A DNA stretch of 64,000 bases from Aristolochia californica (GCA_029961685.1 JARWKL010000009.1:31059708-31123707), one strand, 5' to 3'. Counted from the stretch's first letter, positions 23,390 through 35,064 are shown. Numbers and translations are program-made. Notes: generated by a model not told the origin, from the letters alone.

Positions 23390-24803
23390 TGTTAGGAAAT
23401 TAACATTTCCTATTATAATTTGGGTAACATATTTATTATGCAATTATATTTTCTATTATTAATGGAATGGGCTGAAATTAAGTGATCTAATTTTGTTAAG
23501 CCCATTAAGGAATGGGCCAATTGAATAGATACCATAGGGAATTATGGGAACCCTATATAAATAGACACAACATGGTTATGGTCCCCAATATACTAAATCA
23601 CACACAATTTCCTTTCTCCCCATTCGGAAGAGAGACGGAGGTTCCATTGAGGAATAACGCGATTTAGTTGAGGAAGACCAAAACATCAATATCCGTTATT
23701 ATCGTTCATCACAGTAAATTCCGCATTAGAAGACGAAAGTCACGGAATAGATCCAGGTATGTTTTCAATCCTAATATTCTAGCATGTTGTAAATTCTGGA
23801 TTAGAATTTACTATTATGGATTCCAACAAGTGGTATCAGAGCGGTACATATTAGATTATTAGGATTTCTAAATTAATTCCGTGGAGTGCAGAAATTTTAA
23901 TTTCTACACGGAATTCGTCTCCGTCGACAGTGGAGGATTGCGCGTGGCTGGAGGTTGAAGGAGAAGTTGAACTCCAGTACGCAGTGCGTGAAGGAAGGAA
24001 GCAAAAAAAAAAAAAAAGTGACACGCTACAGTAGCCGCATCGTCGGATGCTGCAGCGACGTCCCGCGGGATAAATGGGAGCGGCGACGAAATCCGCTGCA
24101 TCGATGCCCCCACCCCCCCTTCTCTCTACGCGTGGAAGAGGGGGCGACGGATTAAGCCGACGCTGCAACGACGTTCGACGGGAAAGGGGGAGGCGACGGA
24201 GGACGCCTGGGCACGCTGCAGCCCCTGTCTGGAGAGGGTATCATTTTTTCCGCTGTCGTCATCGCTTCTGTCGTCAGAAGGGAACGAGCGACGACAGATC
24301 GGCTGACGGAGGAAGATTGGGCGACAACAGCCCCCGTCGGAAGCGCTACCGTGTTGTTGGGCAACATCAGTGCCCATCGGGAGCGCTGCCTTGCCCGTAG
24401 GCGCTGGGACTCGGTGCGCTGCAGAGCCCATCAGCCGCGCTTCCGTGCCCGTTCACGGCAACGAGTGCTTTGCAATGACCATTGGGTAAATATCGTGCAC
24501 GGTCACTGTAGTGGGTGCGCTGCTTTGTCTGTTGGGTAACTGCCGTGCTCCTTCACAACAACGGACATGCTGCCATGTCTGTTGGGCAAACGCAACAACC
24601 CTTGCGTGAGCTGCATTGTCTGTTGGACAAATTGCAGAAAAAAAACCTTTGGTTTGTAGCTTTACCTACCGAGATTGACTTGAACCGATTGCTGCAGATC
24701 GGGTCAACTCGGGCTGAGCTTGCTCGACCGAGCTAAAACTTTTTGTTTGGTGTATATGCTCAATAAGGCTGCTCATATTGTTTTGTTACATATGACTAAA
24801 TTT

Positions 24804-24834
<31 letters not shown>

Positions 24835-27800
24835 TACATTATAGAACATTCATTGCAGCTCCAAGGGAATAAAGACCAACGCCGCGACGCCCATGGGGCG
24901 GTGCCAAAGTGTTGGGCAACTGAATAAAAAAAATAAATTATTTTGTTCAGTTGGTCTAGTATTTTCAATCAAATTGTTTGAAGCTACATGTTGCCAAAGT
25001 AACCTCTGTAGTGTAGAATAATTTGACTAGAAATACATAGATTTTGTACGGATTTATTTATGCAAATTGTGCTCGTCCCAAAGGAAGACACAATTTGGCC
25101 AAATAAACAACATACCTATGATGATCAATGCGTGGCAATTATAAAGACTTTTCATGTGAACAATAGTCGGTCCAAAGAAAGGCTATTGTTTGACAGAACC
25201 GATTGTCAGTATTTGATCATTGCACTAAGAGTACCACTTACAATTAATTTTTCTGTCCAAAGACTAGGAATTAATGTTGTACTAGGTATCTTGAGATGGG
25301 TCCCCAATTTGGATTTTATTTTTTACTTGTCTTATTTTTCTTTATATGACATGCTAGTTAATGTGGATATGCTTGTTTATTTTGTTATTTATACAGTTTT
25401 TGTTGATACTGCTACAAATGTTACTGCTCAAATAAGCAGCATTCCAATGTTAAGCCGGACGAATTTTAAGGCCTGGAAAGATACCGTGGAAATTGTCATC
25501 GGTTGTATGGATTTAGATCTTGCACTACGGGCAGAGCCACCCATTTCTACTCCTAATAACCTCAATGAGGTTAAAATCGCTCTAACCGAATGTGTTTGAT
25601 GATCATGAAACACTTCATTCCAGAGGCGTTTCAGAACTCTATGACAAAGAGCAAAAGCGCCAAAAAGTTCCTAGAAGAAATTGAACAATATTGTGCCATG
25701 AATGAAAAATCAGAAGCAGTAGCCTTTTGGCTAAACTCATTTCGGTAAAGTATAAAGGCAAAGGGAACATAAGAGAGTACATCATGGAAATGTCTCATCT
25801 CACATCAAAACTCAAGTCACTTAAGTTAGAGCTGTCTGAGGACTTGCTCGTGCACTTGGTTATGATCTCTCTTCCTGTACACTTTGGCCAATTCAAAGTG
25901 AGTTATAACACTCAGAAGGACAAATGGTCCCTAAATGAGCTTATATCTCACTGTGCAAGAGGAAGAGAGGCAACAATGGGATAAGACTGAAAGTGCTCAC
26001 TTGGCCTCAACCTCTCGATACAAAAAGAAGAAGAGAGGTAAGGATACTGCGGTAGGTTCTTCTCAGACTAAGAAACAGAAGAAGCAGGCTGAGGAGTTTA
26101 CTTGCTTCTTCTGCAAGAAGTCAGGACATATGAAAAAGGATTGTCCCAAGTATACCACTTGGCGTGTAAAGAAGGGTATGCCTTTAACTTTAGTTTGTTT
26201 TGAAGTTAATTTAGCTTCTGTACCTAAAGACACTTGGTGGGTGGATTCTAGTGCTACCACTCACATTAGTATGTCTTTGCAGGGTTGCCTGTGGAGCCGA
26301 CTGCAAAGTGATGCTAAAAAATTCATCTTTGTGGGCGACGAAAATAAAGTTGCAGTAGAGGCTATAGGAACTTTCAGATTACAATTAACCACTAGATTTT
26401 ATTTGGATTTATTTGAGACATTTGTTGCACCGTCTTTTAGGTGGAATTTAATTTCTATTTCCATTTTGGACAAATCAAGTTTTTCTTGTTCTTTTGGAAA
26501 TAATAAAGTTAGTCTCTACCAAAACTCAAATTTTGTTAGTTCTGGTCCCTTAATTGATAATCTATATATGCTTGATGTTGTTAGTTCCTATAGAGAAATA
26601 TTTCAAATTAGTTTACGTGGTACGAAGCAAAAATTAAGTGAGAATTCCACCACATTATGGCACAAACGCTTAGGACATATTTCTAAACAGAGAATTCAAA
26701 GGCTTGTTTCGGATGAAATTCTTGAACCCCTAGATACTACAAACTTCCAAGTTTGTGTTGAGTGCATCAAGAACATGAGGATGGCGTTGGATTGACAGAA
26801 GATGACCCGATTAACTTATGTCAAGACTTGCGTAGTTCTAACTCTCAAAAGTGGATTGATGTCATGAATGATGAGATAAAGTCTATGAATGACAATGACG
26901 TTTGGGATCTCATCGAGTTGCCTAAAGGTGCGAAGCCCAGTGTAAATGGATATTTAAAACCATGAGGGATTCAAAGGGCAATGTCGAGAGATATAAGGCC
27001 CGTCTAGTCGCTAAAGGCTTTACTGAAAGGGAAGGCATAGACTATAAAGAGACTTTCTCTCCGGTATCTTCAAAAGACTCTTTTAGAACAATAATGGCAC
27101 TAGTGGCTCATTTAGATCTAGAGCTACATCAGATGGATGTCAAAATTGCGTTTCTTAATGGAGACATTGATGAGACGATTTATATGGTACAACTAGAAAA
27201 CTTTGTATCTGGTGATCCAAAGTCTATGGTCTGTAAATTGAAGAAATCCATATATGATCTCAAATAGGCTTCCCGTCAATGGTATCACAAGTTCCATCAA
27301 GTCATAACCTCGTACGGTTTTGAGGCGAATGTTGTTGATGACTGTGTATATCATAAGTTCAGTCGGAGTAAATATATCTTTCGGATATTATATGTCGATA
27401 ATATTCTACTCTCTAGTAGCGATATAGGATTACTGCACAAAACCAAGAAATTTCTGATGAAGAAATTCGAGATGAAAGATCTTGGTGATGCCTCTTTTGT
27501 ATTAAGTATATAGATACGTAGAGATCGTTCTCAAGGTATCCTTAGGTTGTCACAAAAGAGCTATATTAATAAGGTATTGAGCAAATTCGATATGAAAGAT
27601 AGTAAACCAGGAGACACACCCGTTGCTAAAGGAGACAAGTTTAGTCTCAAACAATCCCCTAAAAATGATCTTGATAGAACAGAGATGCAGAAAATTCCCT
27701 AAGCATCAGTAGTAAGGAGTTTAATGTACGCTCAAGTTTGTACTCGTCCTGACATAGCATTTATAGTAGGAATTCTGGGCAGGTATTTAAGTAATCTGGG

Positions 27801-29253
27801 TATGCAACATTGGAAGGTAGCCAAAAGCGTGATGCGTTATTTGAGGAGAACAAAAGACTACATGCTTACTTATCGGAGATCAGACAGTTTAGATATCATT
27901 GGGTTATCTGACTCCGACTTTGCCGGATGCCAAGATAGCAGACGCTCCACATCAGGCTACATCTTTATGTTGGGTGAAGGAGCTATCTCATGGAAGTCTA
28001 CTAAGCAGACTCTCATAGCTTCTTCAACCATGGCTACGGAGTTCATTGCTTGTTTTGAGGCATCTAACCACGGAATATGGTTGCAAAACTTTGTTACTGG
28101 GCTGCAAGTGGTAGATAGCATTGATAGGCCATTAAAGATTTACTGTGACAATAACTCGACTGTACTTTATTCCAACAACAACAGGAGCTCGACGAAGTCA
28201 AAGTTTATTGACATCAAGTTTCTAGTTGTTAAGGAGAGAGTTCAGAATAAACAGATTTCTATAGAACATATAGGGACATACTCTATGCTAGCAGACCCAT
28301 TAACCAAGGGTTTACCGCCTAAAGTCTTTCATGAGGACACTACTCATATGGGTGTTATTTCTGAGGATACCTTGGTTTAGTGAGAGTCATTTTTGTACTA
28401 TATGTTTGCTTTAGACATTGAGTTATTTGATTTTTTAATAAAATTGATTGCTTATTATTTTATTTATGAATTTGCTTGTGTTTTTCTATGTGCAATATTC
28501 ACATTGCATTAAGAACTATGGAAAGATCTCACTAAAGACTAAAGAAGGACTAGTTGGAAATAGGCATGTTTGAGATCACATTGCATGTATTTTCCATGCT
28601 ACTCATCCATATTTGATCTACGTCATTGAGTGTATTAGTATGGTGATCATTGTGGTTTAGTCACGAATGCAATGTGATGAAAGTCGCGGTGGTTCCATTA
28701 TTAATATATACGATGGTTCCATTATTAATAGTATACAGATGCGCACCTAAAGAATTGTGATATAATTATTTCAGGAATGATATGTAACCCAAGTGGGAGA
28801 TTGTTAGGAAATTAACATTTCCTATTCTAATTTGGGTAACATATTTATTATGCAATTATATTTTCTATTATTAATGGATCGGGCTGAAATTAAGTGATCT
28901 AATTTTGTTAAGCCCATTAAGGAATGGGCCATGAATATGGGCCAATTGAGTAGATACCATAGGGAATTATGGGAACCCTATATAAAGAGACACAACATGG
29001 TTATGGTCCCCAATATACTAAATCACACACAGTTTCCTTTCTCCCCATCCGGAAGAGAGACGAAGGTCCCATTGAGGAATAAGACGATTTAGTTGAGGAA
29101 GAGCACAACATTAATATCCGTTCTTATCGTTCGTCACAATAAATTCCGCATCAGAAGACGAAAGTCACGGAATGGATCCAGGGATGTTTTCAATCCTAAT
29201 ATTCTAGCATGTTGTAAATTCTGGATTAGAATTTACTATTACGGATTCCAACA
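23390..29253 (+). mobile_element. Ty1/copia retrotransposon lacking integrase
   Basis: 5' LTR 23390-23828 and 3' LTR 28802-29253 both start TGTTAGGAAATTAACATTTCC and end GGATTCCAACA. TGGTATCAGAGC at 23831 is the tRNA-Met primer site. AAGTGGGAGAT at 28791-28801 is the polypurine tract. Flanks TATCA (23385-23389) and TATCT (29254-29258) form a near-perfect target duplication. The LTRs are very similar; the main difference is a ~14-bp indel by GGAATGGGCCA. The leader (23829 to about 25400) is unusually long and G/C-rich with a (TA)n tract near 24806-24832. Coding capacity is broken and the integrase core is missing. Confidence 0.93.
25400..28380 (+). pseudogene. Copia gag-pol, frameshifted, integrase core deleted
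   Basis: Gag begins near IPMLSRTNFKAWKD (25440) and shifts frame around 25600-25730. CFFCKKSGHMKKDC (26104-26145) is the zinc knuckle. WWVDSSATTH is the protease site with Ser for the expected Gly. WHKRLGHISKQRI and CVECIK form the pre-integrase zinc region. The sequence then jumps, at CAAGAACATGAGGATGGC near 26768, to the linker before reverse transcriptase, so the D,D,E catalytic core is absent. Reverse transcriptase follows (MDVKIAFLNGDIDETIYMVQ), with YVDN where YVDD is expected and stops at about 27266, 27513 and 27700. RNase H (27724-28380) is open to its end (ADPLTKGLPPKVFHE). Not capable of autonomous transposition. Confidence 0.88.
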
Positions 29254-30655
29254 TATCTATGATGACATAAACATGAAGAAATGGGCATAAATGGTCCTTG
29301 CATAGCTCAAGTCTACACAAATGAAATTCCTTTGAGCAATTCTAACTTCACACTGTTCAAACCTGATCCAGTTTTTAAACATATGGGAAGATATCTTCAG
29401 TCTTGTATCAATGTGGAACAATTCTAACACTCGTGAATCTTCTTTGTGACTATTACATGTTGATAAGTTTTAGGCTGAGGTGGGTGTAGCTAGTTTGATA
29501 TTTTATTGACGCTAGATTTAAAACCATCCCATAATACCTAACCAAGGTTAAGTGGTCTCTTCCTAAATAATAAATCCAAGATGTTTTTATTCTTGTATCA
29601 AAGTGAAATTCTTCCAATACATTCATTTGGGTCGTATGTAGCTAAACAAACCCAATTACCATTTCCTGAGATGCATCTTAAAAGTTCTCGAGGAAGTTTC
29701 GTGTACCATCTCCTATTGTCGAATTTATATTTAATTCAATTAAAATTTTCTAGAAGAAGAGAACAAAGTGCAAGTCCTACCTTTTTATTGATTCCCTTTT
29801 CCTTGGTTGTCTTAATTACATATATCCCAATTGCATAATCGAGTAGGTAAGCATGATTTTTCGACTTGCCAAGTTGATCTACTAGCCAATCGGCCAAGTC
29901 GATTAGGAATTGAGATAGGGCAGGTGTTAGAGGGGAGCAAGGCCCTTCTAGAGTCCCCTTGGACTCGAGCCAAGTTGGACCACCAGACTCATGAGTTCCC
30001 GATCCAACTTGAAAATTGAGGCCCCAAGCATTGAGTATGAAAACCATGGTGGGTAGAACCACAAGTGAGTACATTGAACTATGGGAATCGAATTGGAGTA
30101 ACTAGAAGTAAAAAATTTGTAATATATGAACAAGACAAGTTATTCCTCACTTTGTGGCAATAGAAAAACATATATAAAATTACAAACTAAAAATTCATTT
30201 GACCAAGATACTGTAATCGAGTTTTACTTAAGAAAATTTTGTCATTTTTAATGTTAGCTGTCTTAGTTGTTCAAAGAGCAATGAAAATAGATCAATATCC
30301 ATTTCGCATTTTGTACTAGATACTGCTCAGCCTGCACTTCATTTATATACCAGTGGAATATTCTGTAATTCTAATGGATCAATAGACTGCAGGGATCGCA
30401 CTCTGTACAGGGTAGGCCCTCAGAAAGTATCATATCAGTGTCAGCATGACAATTGAACGAAGGAGTACTGCTTCTCAGTTCTCATCGCACTTCATTTCTA
30501 TTTCTTCGATGTGGTGAATTAGCATTAACTCCACCCAAGCTAGACCCCGAGAAAATCCTGATCGTGCTCAAGTTCAGATACGTGAGACTTGTAAGAATTC
30601 GTTTTCAAACCTTCTCACTTCTGCTTCAAATCATAGAACAAAGTGTATTAAAGTA
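29254..30655. other. Intergenic spacer
   Basis: No gene. 29515-29590 resembles, on the minus strand, the middle of the TRIM LTRs seen in XDH (ATCTTGGATTTATTA…GGGAAGAG-like), and a partner may lie near 29400-29430; this is too eroded to call firmly. From about 30466 the sequence matches the distal promoter region of the extensin at 52081 (CTGCTTCT-AGTTCTCAT…). Confidence 0.4.
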
Positions 30656-30660
30656 AATGA

Positions 30661-31035
30661 CGTTAGGAATTAAAAGCTCTAATTCCAAACTCTAAGAGAG
30701 TAATAATAATAATCGCAGAAAAAAAAAAAAAGTACGAAAATACAATAAGATTTATACAGGTTCACTTCAAGGTGAGACGACGTCCCGACTTCCGCCGCTG
30801 TACTAATCTTACGAAGATGAAATAGTTTATAATAGAAATTACACATTCTTACAAGTGTTTTTCTCTAACCTCTCTCGGGCAGTAACTAGAGATCCTTTTC
30901 CGAAATTCAAAACCTTAATAACGGCATGCCAAATATAAGCAAAAAACTAGGGCAATCACAATGCAAGAGTGAAATCTCCAAATCCATGTACCGATTCAAT
31001 ATAAGACGTTCATTAGACTCCACAACATTTAAACA
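30661..31035 (-). mobile_element. Solo LTR with target duplication upstream of extensin A
   Basis: Read on the minus strand it starts TGTTTAAATGTTGTGGAGTC and ends …TTCCTAACG (CA changed to CG). AATGA flanks both sides (30656-30660 and 31036-31040). Its 3' half matches, inverted, the LTR pieces at 34368-34621, 41789-42043 and 61015-61390. The matching promoter region of unit C (about 51480-51570) lacks it, which confirms an insertion. No internal domain, so it is a solo LTR formed by LTR-LTR recombination. Confidence 0.82.
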
Positions 31036-31733
31036 AATGAAGGTTCAATGTATACTCCGTTTCAGCCCATACAACTCTTTTAAGTCTCACAAATAATTGA
31101 CCCATTATTTTCCATAGAACAAATCAATAATGCATGAGTCCGAATGATATCCTTTTTTCATTTTATAAAAAGAGAGAAGTCAGCACCGACTGAAGTTTTC
31201 TGTTTTCTCTCTTATAAAAAAATGAATAGTCAACACTGTATGGAGAAAAAACAAATGCAGGCACAGAAGAAGACAGCAGATAATAACGAGAGGGAAGAAA
31301 TCGGGAGCAATGGAGTAGAACGTAGGCCAGAAACCCCCACCATTGACCTTCGCTATCCGAGCTGCTGGATGATATGTCCAATACAATCAGGGAGACGACT
31401 GACTCCCTATTTTGTCGCCAGTACTTGTATTTGCATGACTGGACTTCCCGACGAGTGCCCCACGTCGATTCAGATCAGACGCGGAAGCATTTTGAAAATG
31501 TAGATGGGGGCCTCAACTCCAGCTCCACCTACTACAGAAATTCCGATTACAGATATCTTGGTCTCAATTTGATTCCAAGGGAAACAAGTGAGAGATTATG
31601 CGAAGTGGGAACGCAATACCAGACGTGGAAAAATGGCGTTTGCAGATATTATTGAAGTTGAATACAGCTGCTCTGCTCATTTTAACTATAGTTATAGTAT
31701 TTTCTGATGTGCAACTAGAGGACGGTGGCTTTC

Positions 31734-31743
31734 TATATAAAGG
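31734..31743 (+). promoter_or_regulatory. TATA box of extensin A
   Basis: TATATAAAGG, 90 bp upstream of the ATG and identical in position and context to the one at 51991 in unit C. Confidence 0.72.
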
Positions 31744-31823
31744 GCTTTCTGCTGCCCATGCAAACCGTGAACTCGCTTCTTGGTTTCCCATCAAGACGGA
31801 AGCAGAGGTAGGGAGGTTCAGAG

Positions 31824-33140
31824 ATGCGCAGACAGGGGCAGCCGCGGCTTTGGGCCTGCCTAGCATTTGCAGTGGCACTATGCCTGATAGCAATCGCTAA
31901 GGCAGACACCGATAAGCATTCTTATTACTACACTTCTCCTCCTCCGCCTTATCTCTACAAGTCTCCACCACCGCCGTCCCCTTCTCCTCCACCACCATAC
32001 AATTACAAGTCTCCACCTCCACCGTCTCCTTCTCCACCATTGCCATATCACTATAAATCCCCACCTCCGCCATCACCATCTCCTCCACCGCCATACCATT
32101 ACAAGTCTCCACCGCCTCCTTCTCCTTCTCCACCGCCACCATACCACTATAAGTCCCCACCTCCACCATCACCATCTCCTCCACCACCATACCATTACAA
32201 GTCCCCACCACCACCGTCCCCATCTCCTCCACCACCGTACCATTACAAGTCTCCACCTCCTCCATCTCCTTCTCCACCACCACCATATCACTATAAGTCA
32301 CCTCCTCCACCATCTCCTTCTCCGCCACCTCCATATCACTACAAGTCACCTCCACCTCCAGCGAAGTCACCTCCTCCACCATATCATTACAAATCTCCAC
32401 CTCCTCCGTCTCCATCTCCACCACCCCCTTACCATTACAGCTCACCTCCTCCACCTGTTAAATCTTCACCTCCACCATATCACTACAAATCTCCTCCACC
32501 ACCAACTAAGTCCCCTCCTCCTCCTTACCACTACAGCTCACCTCCTCCTCCTTCACCCTCTCCACCTCCTCCATACCATTACAAGTCACCTCCCCCACCA
32601 GCGAAGTCCCCCCCTCCTCCTTACCACTATAACTCACCTCCTCCTCCATCACCATCTCCACCACCTCCATATCACTACAAGTCACCTCCTCCACCAGTAA
32701 AGTCCCCCCCTCCTTCTTACCACTATAACTCACCTCCTCCTCCATCACCATCTCCACCACCTCCATATCACTACAAGTCACCTCCTCCACCAGTAAAGTC
32801 CCCACCTCCTCCTTATCACTACAAATCACCACCACCACCAGCCAAATCTCCTCCTCCCCCATACCATTACCAATCACCACCTCCACCAGCTAAGTCACCT
32901 CCTCCTCCTTACCACTACAAGTCACCTCCTCCGCCAGCTAAGTCTCCTCCTCCTCCCTACCACTATAAGTCTCCTCCTCCGCCAGCCAAGTCCCCCCCTC
33001 CTCCCTATCACTATAAATCACCTCCTCCACCTGCTAAGTCTCCTCCTCCGGTTTATTACTACAAGTCACCGCCCCCTCCATCACCGTCACCACCAATACA
33101 CTACTACTATAACTCTCCCCCACCTCCCAAGGGCTACTAA
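31824..33140 (+). CDS. Extensin A (YHYK type), single exon
   Basis: 438 residues starting MRRQGQPRLWACLAFAVALC. The signal peptide is about residues 1-27 (hydrophobic core LAFAVALCLIAIAKA). The mature part opens DTDKHSYYYTSPPPP and then repeats YHYKSPPPPSPSPPPP in the first half and YHYKSPPPPAKSPPPP in the second, ending VYYYKS…HYYYNSPPPPKGY. SPPPP is the arabinosylated hydroxyproline motif of extensins, and Y-x-Y-K is the isodityrosine cross-link motif. Histidine in the middle of YHY and regular Lys make it strongly basic, which favours binding to wall pectin (family knowledge). Frame, start, TATA box and 3' UTR intron are all intact, so it is likely expressed. Long antisense ORFs over it are artefacts of the repeat. 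Confidence 0.95.
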   Translation: MRRQGQPRLWACLAFAVALCLIAIAKADTDKHSYYYTSPPPPYLYKSPPPPSPSPPPPYNYKSPPPPSPSPPLPYHYKSPPPPSPSPPPPYHYKSPPPPSPSPPPPYHYKSPPPPSPSPPPPYHYKSPPPPSPSPPPPYHYKSPPPPSPSPPPPYHYKSPPPPSPSPPPPYHYKSPPPPAKSPPPPYHYKSPPPPSPSPPPPYHYSSPPPPVKSSPPPYHYKSPPPPTKSPPPPYHYSSPPPPSPSPPPPYHYKSPPPPAKSPPPPYHYNSPPPPSPSPPPPYHYKSPPPPVKSPPPSYHYNSPPPPSPSPPPPYHYKSPPPPVKSPPPPYHYKSPPPPAKSPPPPYHYQSPPPPAKSPPPPYHYKSPPPPAKSPPPPYHYKSPPPPAKSPPPPYHYKSPPPPAKSPPPVYYYKSPPPPSPSPPIHYYYNSPPPPKGY

Positions 33141-33176
33141 GGCCAATCAACGTATTATTAGCTCTGTTTGGTTTGT

Positions 33177-33273
33177 GTAAGCATTCTTTACTTAATGCCC
33201 AAGGATGAGAAGGTCAATTTGTAATGTAGGCTTTTGTTAACAGTTATTTTGCTAAATTCTTTTTCTCTTGCAG
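33177..33273 (+). other. Intron in the 3' UTR of extensin A
   Basis: GTAAGC donor at 33177 and a T-rich tract ending TTCTCTTGCAG at 33273, 97 nt in all, starting 37 nt after the stop. The same 97-nt intron lies behind the other two YHYK extensins. 3' UTR introns are known for some plant extensin genes. AATAAA at about 33508 could be the poly(A) signal. Confidence 0.6.
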
Positions 33274-34367
33274 GAACTATAAGATAGCGAGAATAAAGAG
33301 AATTCTGAGTCGTTGGAGTTTGTCTTCAAACCTGATGCATCTGCTCAAAAGCGAGCATCAGACACGAGAAGAGTTGAAGCTGGGAGACGTACTCGTCAGC
33401 AATACATTCTTACATGCATGGCAAGCACTTCGGTCCAGCCGTTTATTTCCATTTTGTCTGTACGAAATGTAGTTTAATATGAGACTAGAAAATCCTTACG
33501 TTTGTGAAATAAATGGGGTAAGAAACCCTATCCGGTTAATTTGTGAGTACATGTATTGCAGTTGAGAAGGAGACATTAAATGGCAAAGAGTTTGTGAATT
33601 TAATTTCTTTTTGAGTAGCTTCCTTTTTGTTGAGTTTCGTAATAGAGACATACACGATACAGTAGGTAAAGTCTGGAAGTGATGATCCAACCCTAAGCTC
33701 ATTCTCTTGTTGACCCTAAGACTACAACCGTAAACCTTGTTTTCTTTTCGCCTACTTCATTGCAGACACTTGTATTTCCTATGGCCTTTTGTGTCGGCAG
33801 AAGGAGAAGATCAAGAAACACGGTATAAGACAGCTCAAAGCATGACTGCAATCGCAAATTACCACGACTGTGGAGACGGCAAAGCTGACGACGCACAGGC
33901 CACAGAAGTACAAAAAACTTCTTCGTCAACACCTAGATGTTGTCATTGTTGTCGTTGTTTTATTTTTTTATTTCATATATTGTACATTTGAAGAGATTAT
34001 AATTTCTAGTGGAGCAAAGATCAAATGGGATGGAACTAATTTTAAAACATAAAGGCCCTCTATTAGTTAAAACAATCCTGGATTATCGAAACTGAACCCA
34101 GTGAAAGAATTGCATATACCACTTTAAATTGATTATCGAAACATGCTTATCACAGAGCTTACACCAATAATGTAAGAGATTTCAACTTGTGCTGATAAGG
34201 CTCAATAAATTAGTTAATAGAAAACAGCCAACTTGCATAAGTTGTCAAATTTGGTTCAGGGCCACAACAGACCCTTTTTCTATTCTCTAAAACATGCCTG
34301 CACGTCTTTGAAAAAAATGAAAATAATGGACATGGACCTAAATCTACAACATAGAGTGAGTTAATTA
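33274..34367 (+). other. 3' flank of extensin A, resembling the proline-rich gene 3' flank
   Basis: ACATTCTTACATGCATGGCA, CATTTTGTCTGT, GTATTGCAGTTGAGAAG, ATTATAATTTCTAGTGGAGCAAAGATCA and TTAAAACAATCC occur in the same order as CCATTCTTACATTCATGGCA, CATCTTGTCTGT, GTATTTCAGTTGAGAAG, ATTATAATCTCTGATGGACCAAAGATCA and TTAAAACAATCC behind the proline-rich gene (57990-58425). So the extensin transcript end borders or uses a proline-rich gene 3' region. A short ORF at 33737-33991 recurs in all three units but shows no constraint I can see. Confidence 0.6.
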
Positions 34368-34621
34368 ATCATCATTCGAGGTGCATTAGTTGCGGCTTAG
34401 AGAGGTTAGAGAAAAACAACACCTGTATGTATGTGCGATCTCTCTTGTATACTATTTCGTCTTCGTAGTGAATTACTGCAGCGGTAAAAGACAGGATGTA
34501 GTCTTACCTTGAGGGGAACCAATATAAATCTTGTTATGTTTTTTGTTCTAGTTTTTTCTTTTTTCTGCGATTATTATTATTGCTATCGCTAGTTTGGATT
34601 TAAGGTGTCTAATTCCTAACA
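34368..34621 (+). mobile_element. 3' part of an LTR fused to a proline-rich gene relic (unit A)
   Basis: It matches 61140-61390, the second half of the LTR inserted in the proline-rich pseudogene, including GGTTAGAGAAAAACAACACC, TTATTATTATTGCTATCGCTAG and the end CTAATTCCTAACA. The 5' half of this LTR is absent in unit A. Confidence 0.75.
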
Positions 34622-34780
34622 CCGTGGTCTCTTTGTGGTAGCCCTTTCGACTGCTATCAAGCATAATATCGCCAACACAAAGAGAGCTACCACAACACCT
34701 TACAGCTTTGATGAGTCTCACCCCTTTAAGTCACTACCTGCTCCCAATGTCTCACTGCCTCCTCCTTTCTCGTGTTTCAT
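34622..34780 (+). pseudogene. Proline-rich gene relic, unit A, with a small inversion
   Basis: Directly after the LTR end comes CCGTGGTCTC, then a segment (about 34632-34686) reading as the reverse complement of the matching segment in units B and D, then ACACCTTACAGCTTTGATGAGTCTCACCCC…, coding for the start of the mature proline-rich protein (TPYSFDESHPFKSLPAPNVSLPPPF). It stops abruptly at CCTTTCTCG, joined to TGTTTCATAG, which in unit D lies about 1 kb further on. Confidence 0.7.
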
Positions 34781-34793
34781 AGATTACAAAAGA

Positions 34794-35064
34794 TATTGAA
34801 ACCAGTTGCGCTAAAACCTCGAGGCAATAGTGAATGTGCAACATGAATATAAGAGGGATTGGCCCGGTCGATATTAAATTCTCAACACTCCCCCGCACGT
34901 TGCCATTTGTGGCTCGTGGAAACAGGTAGGAGCGAGACTCGAACTAGGGACCTACCTTGCTCTGATACCATATTGAAACCAGTTGTGCTAAAACCTCGAG
35001 ACATTAGTGAAGGCGCAACATGAATATAAGAGGTATCGGCCCGATCGATATTAAATTCTCAACA
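34794..35064 (-). mobile_element. TRIM retrotransposon private to unit A
   Basis: Two 94-bp LTRs (34794-34887 and 34971-35064) enclose 83 bp. On the minus strand each starts TGTTGAGAATTTAATATCGA and ends GGTTTCAATA (original CA changed to TA). TGGTATCAGAGC (34959-34970) is the tRNA-Met primer site and TGCGGGGGAG (34888-34897) the polypurine tract. AAAGA flanks both sides (34789-34793, 35065-35069). Unit B (about 42200) and unit D (about 62530) have the empty site, a single ACAAAAGAAAAGATAAAG. The LTRs differ at about 8 of 94 positions. Confidence 0.93.

Noticed and set aside
29340..29640. Possible third copy of the XDH-type TRIM
   Set aside because: Only scattered words match the TRIM LTR, with no primer site and no clear second LTR. 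Too eroded to call.
31150..31320. Extra ~170 bp in the promoter region of unit A with ATAAAAAGAGAGAA / TTCTCTCTTATAA arms
   Set aside because: It may be an insertion relative to unit C, but no target duplication or terminal repeat could be fixed, so it is not called an element.
33737..33991. A short ORF (about 84 codons) that recurs behind all three extensins (also 41121 and 54351)
   Set aside because: It recurs because the flank is duplicated. Its end differs by frameshifts between copies, and the matching region behind the proline-rich gene has no such frame.
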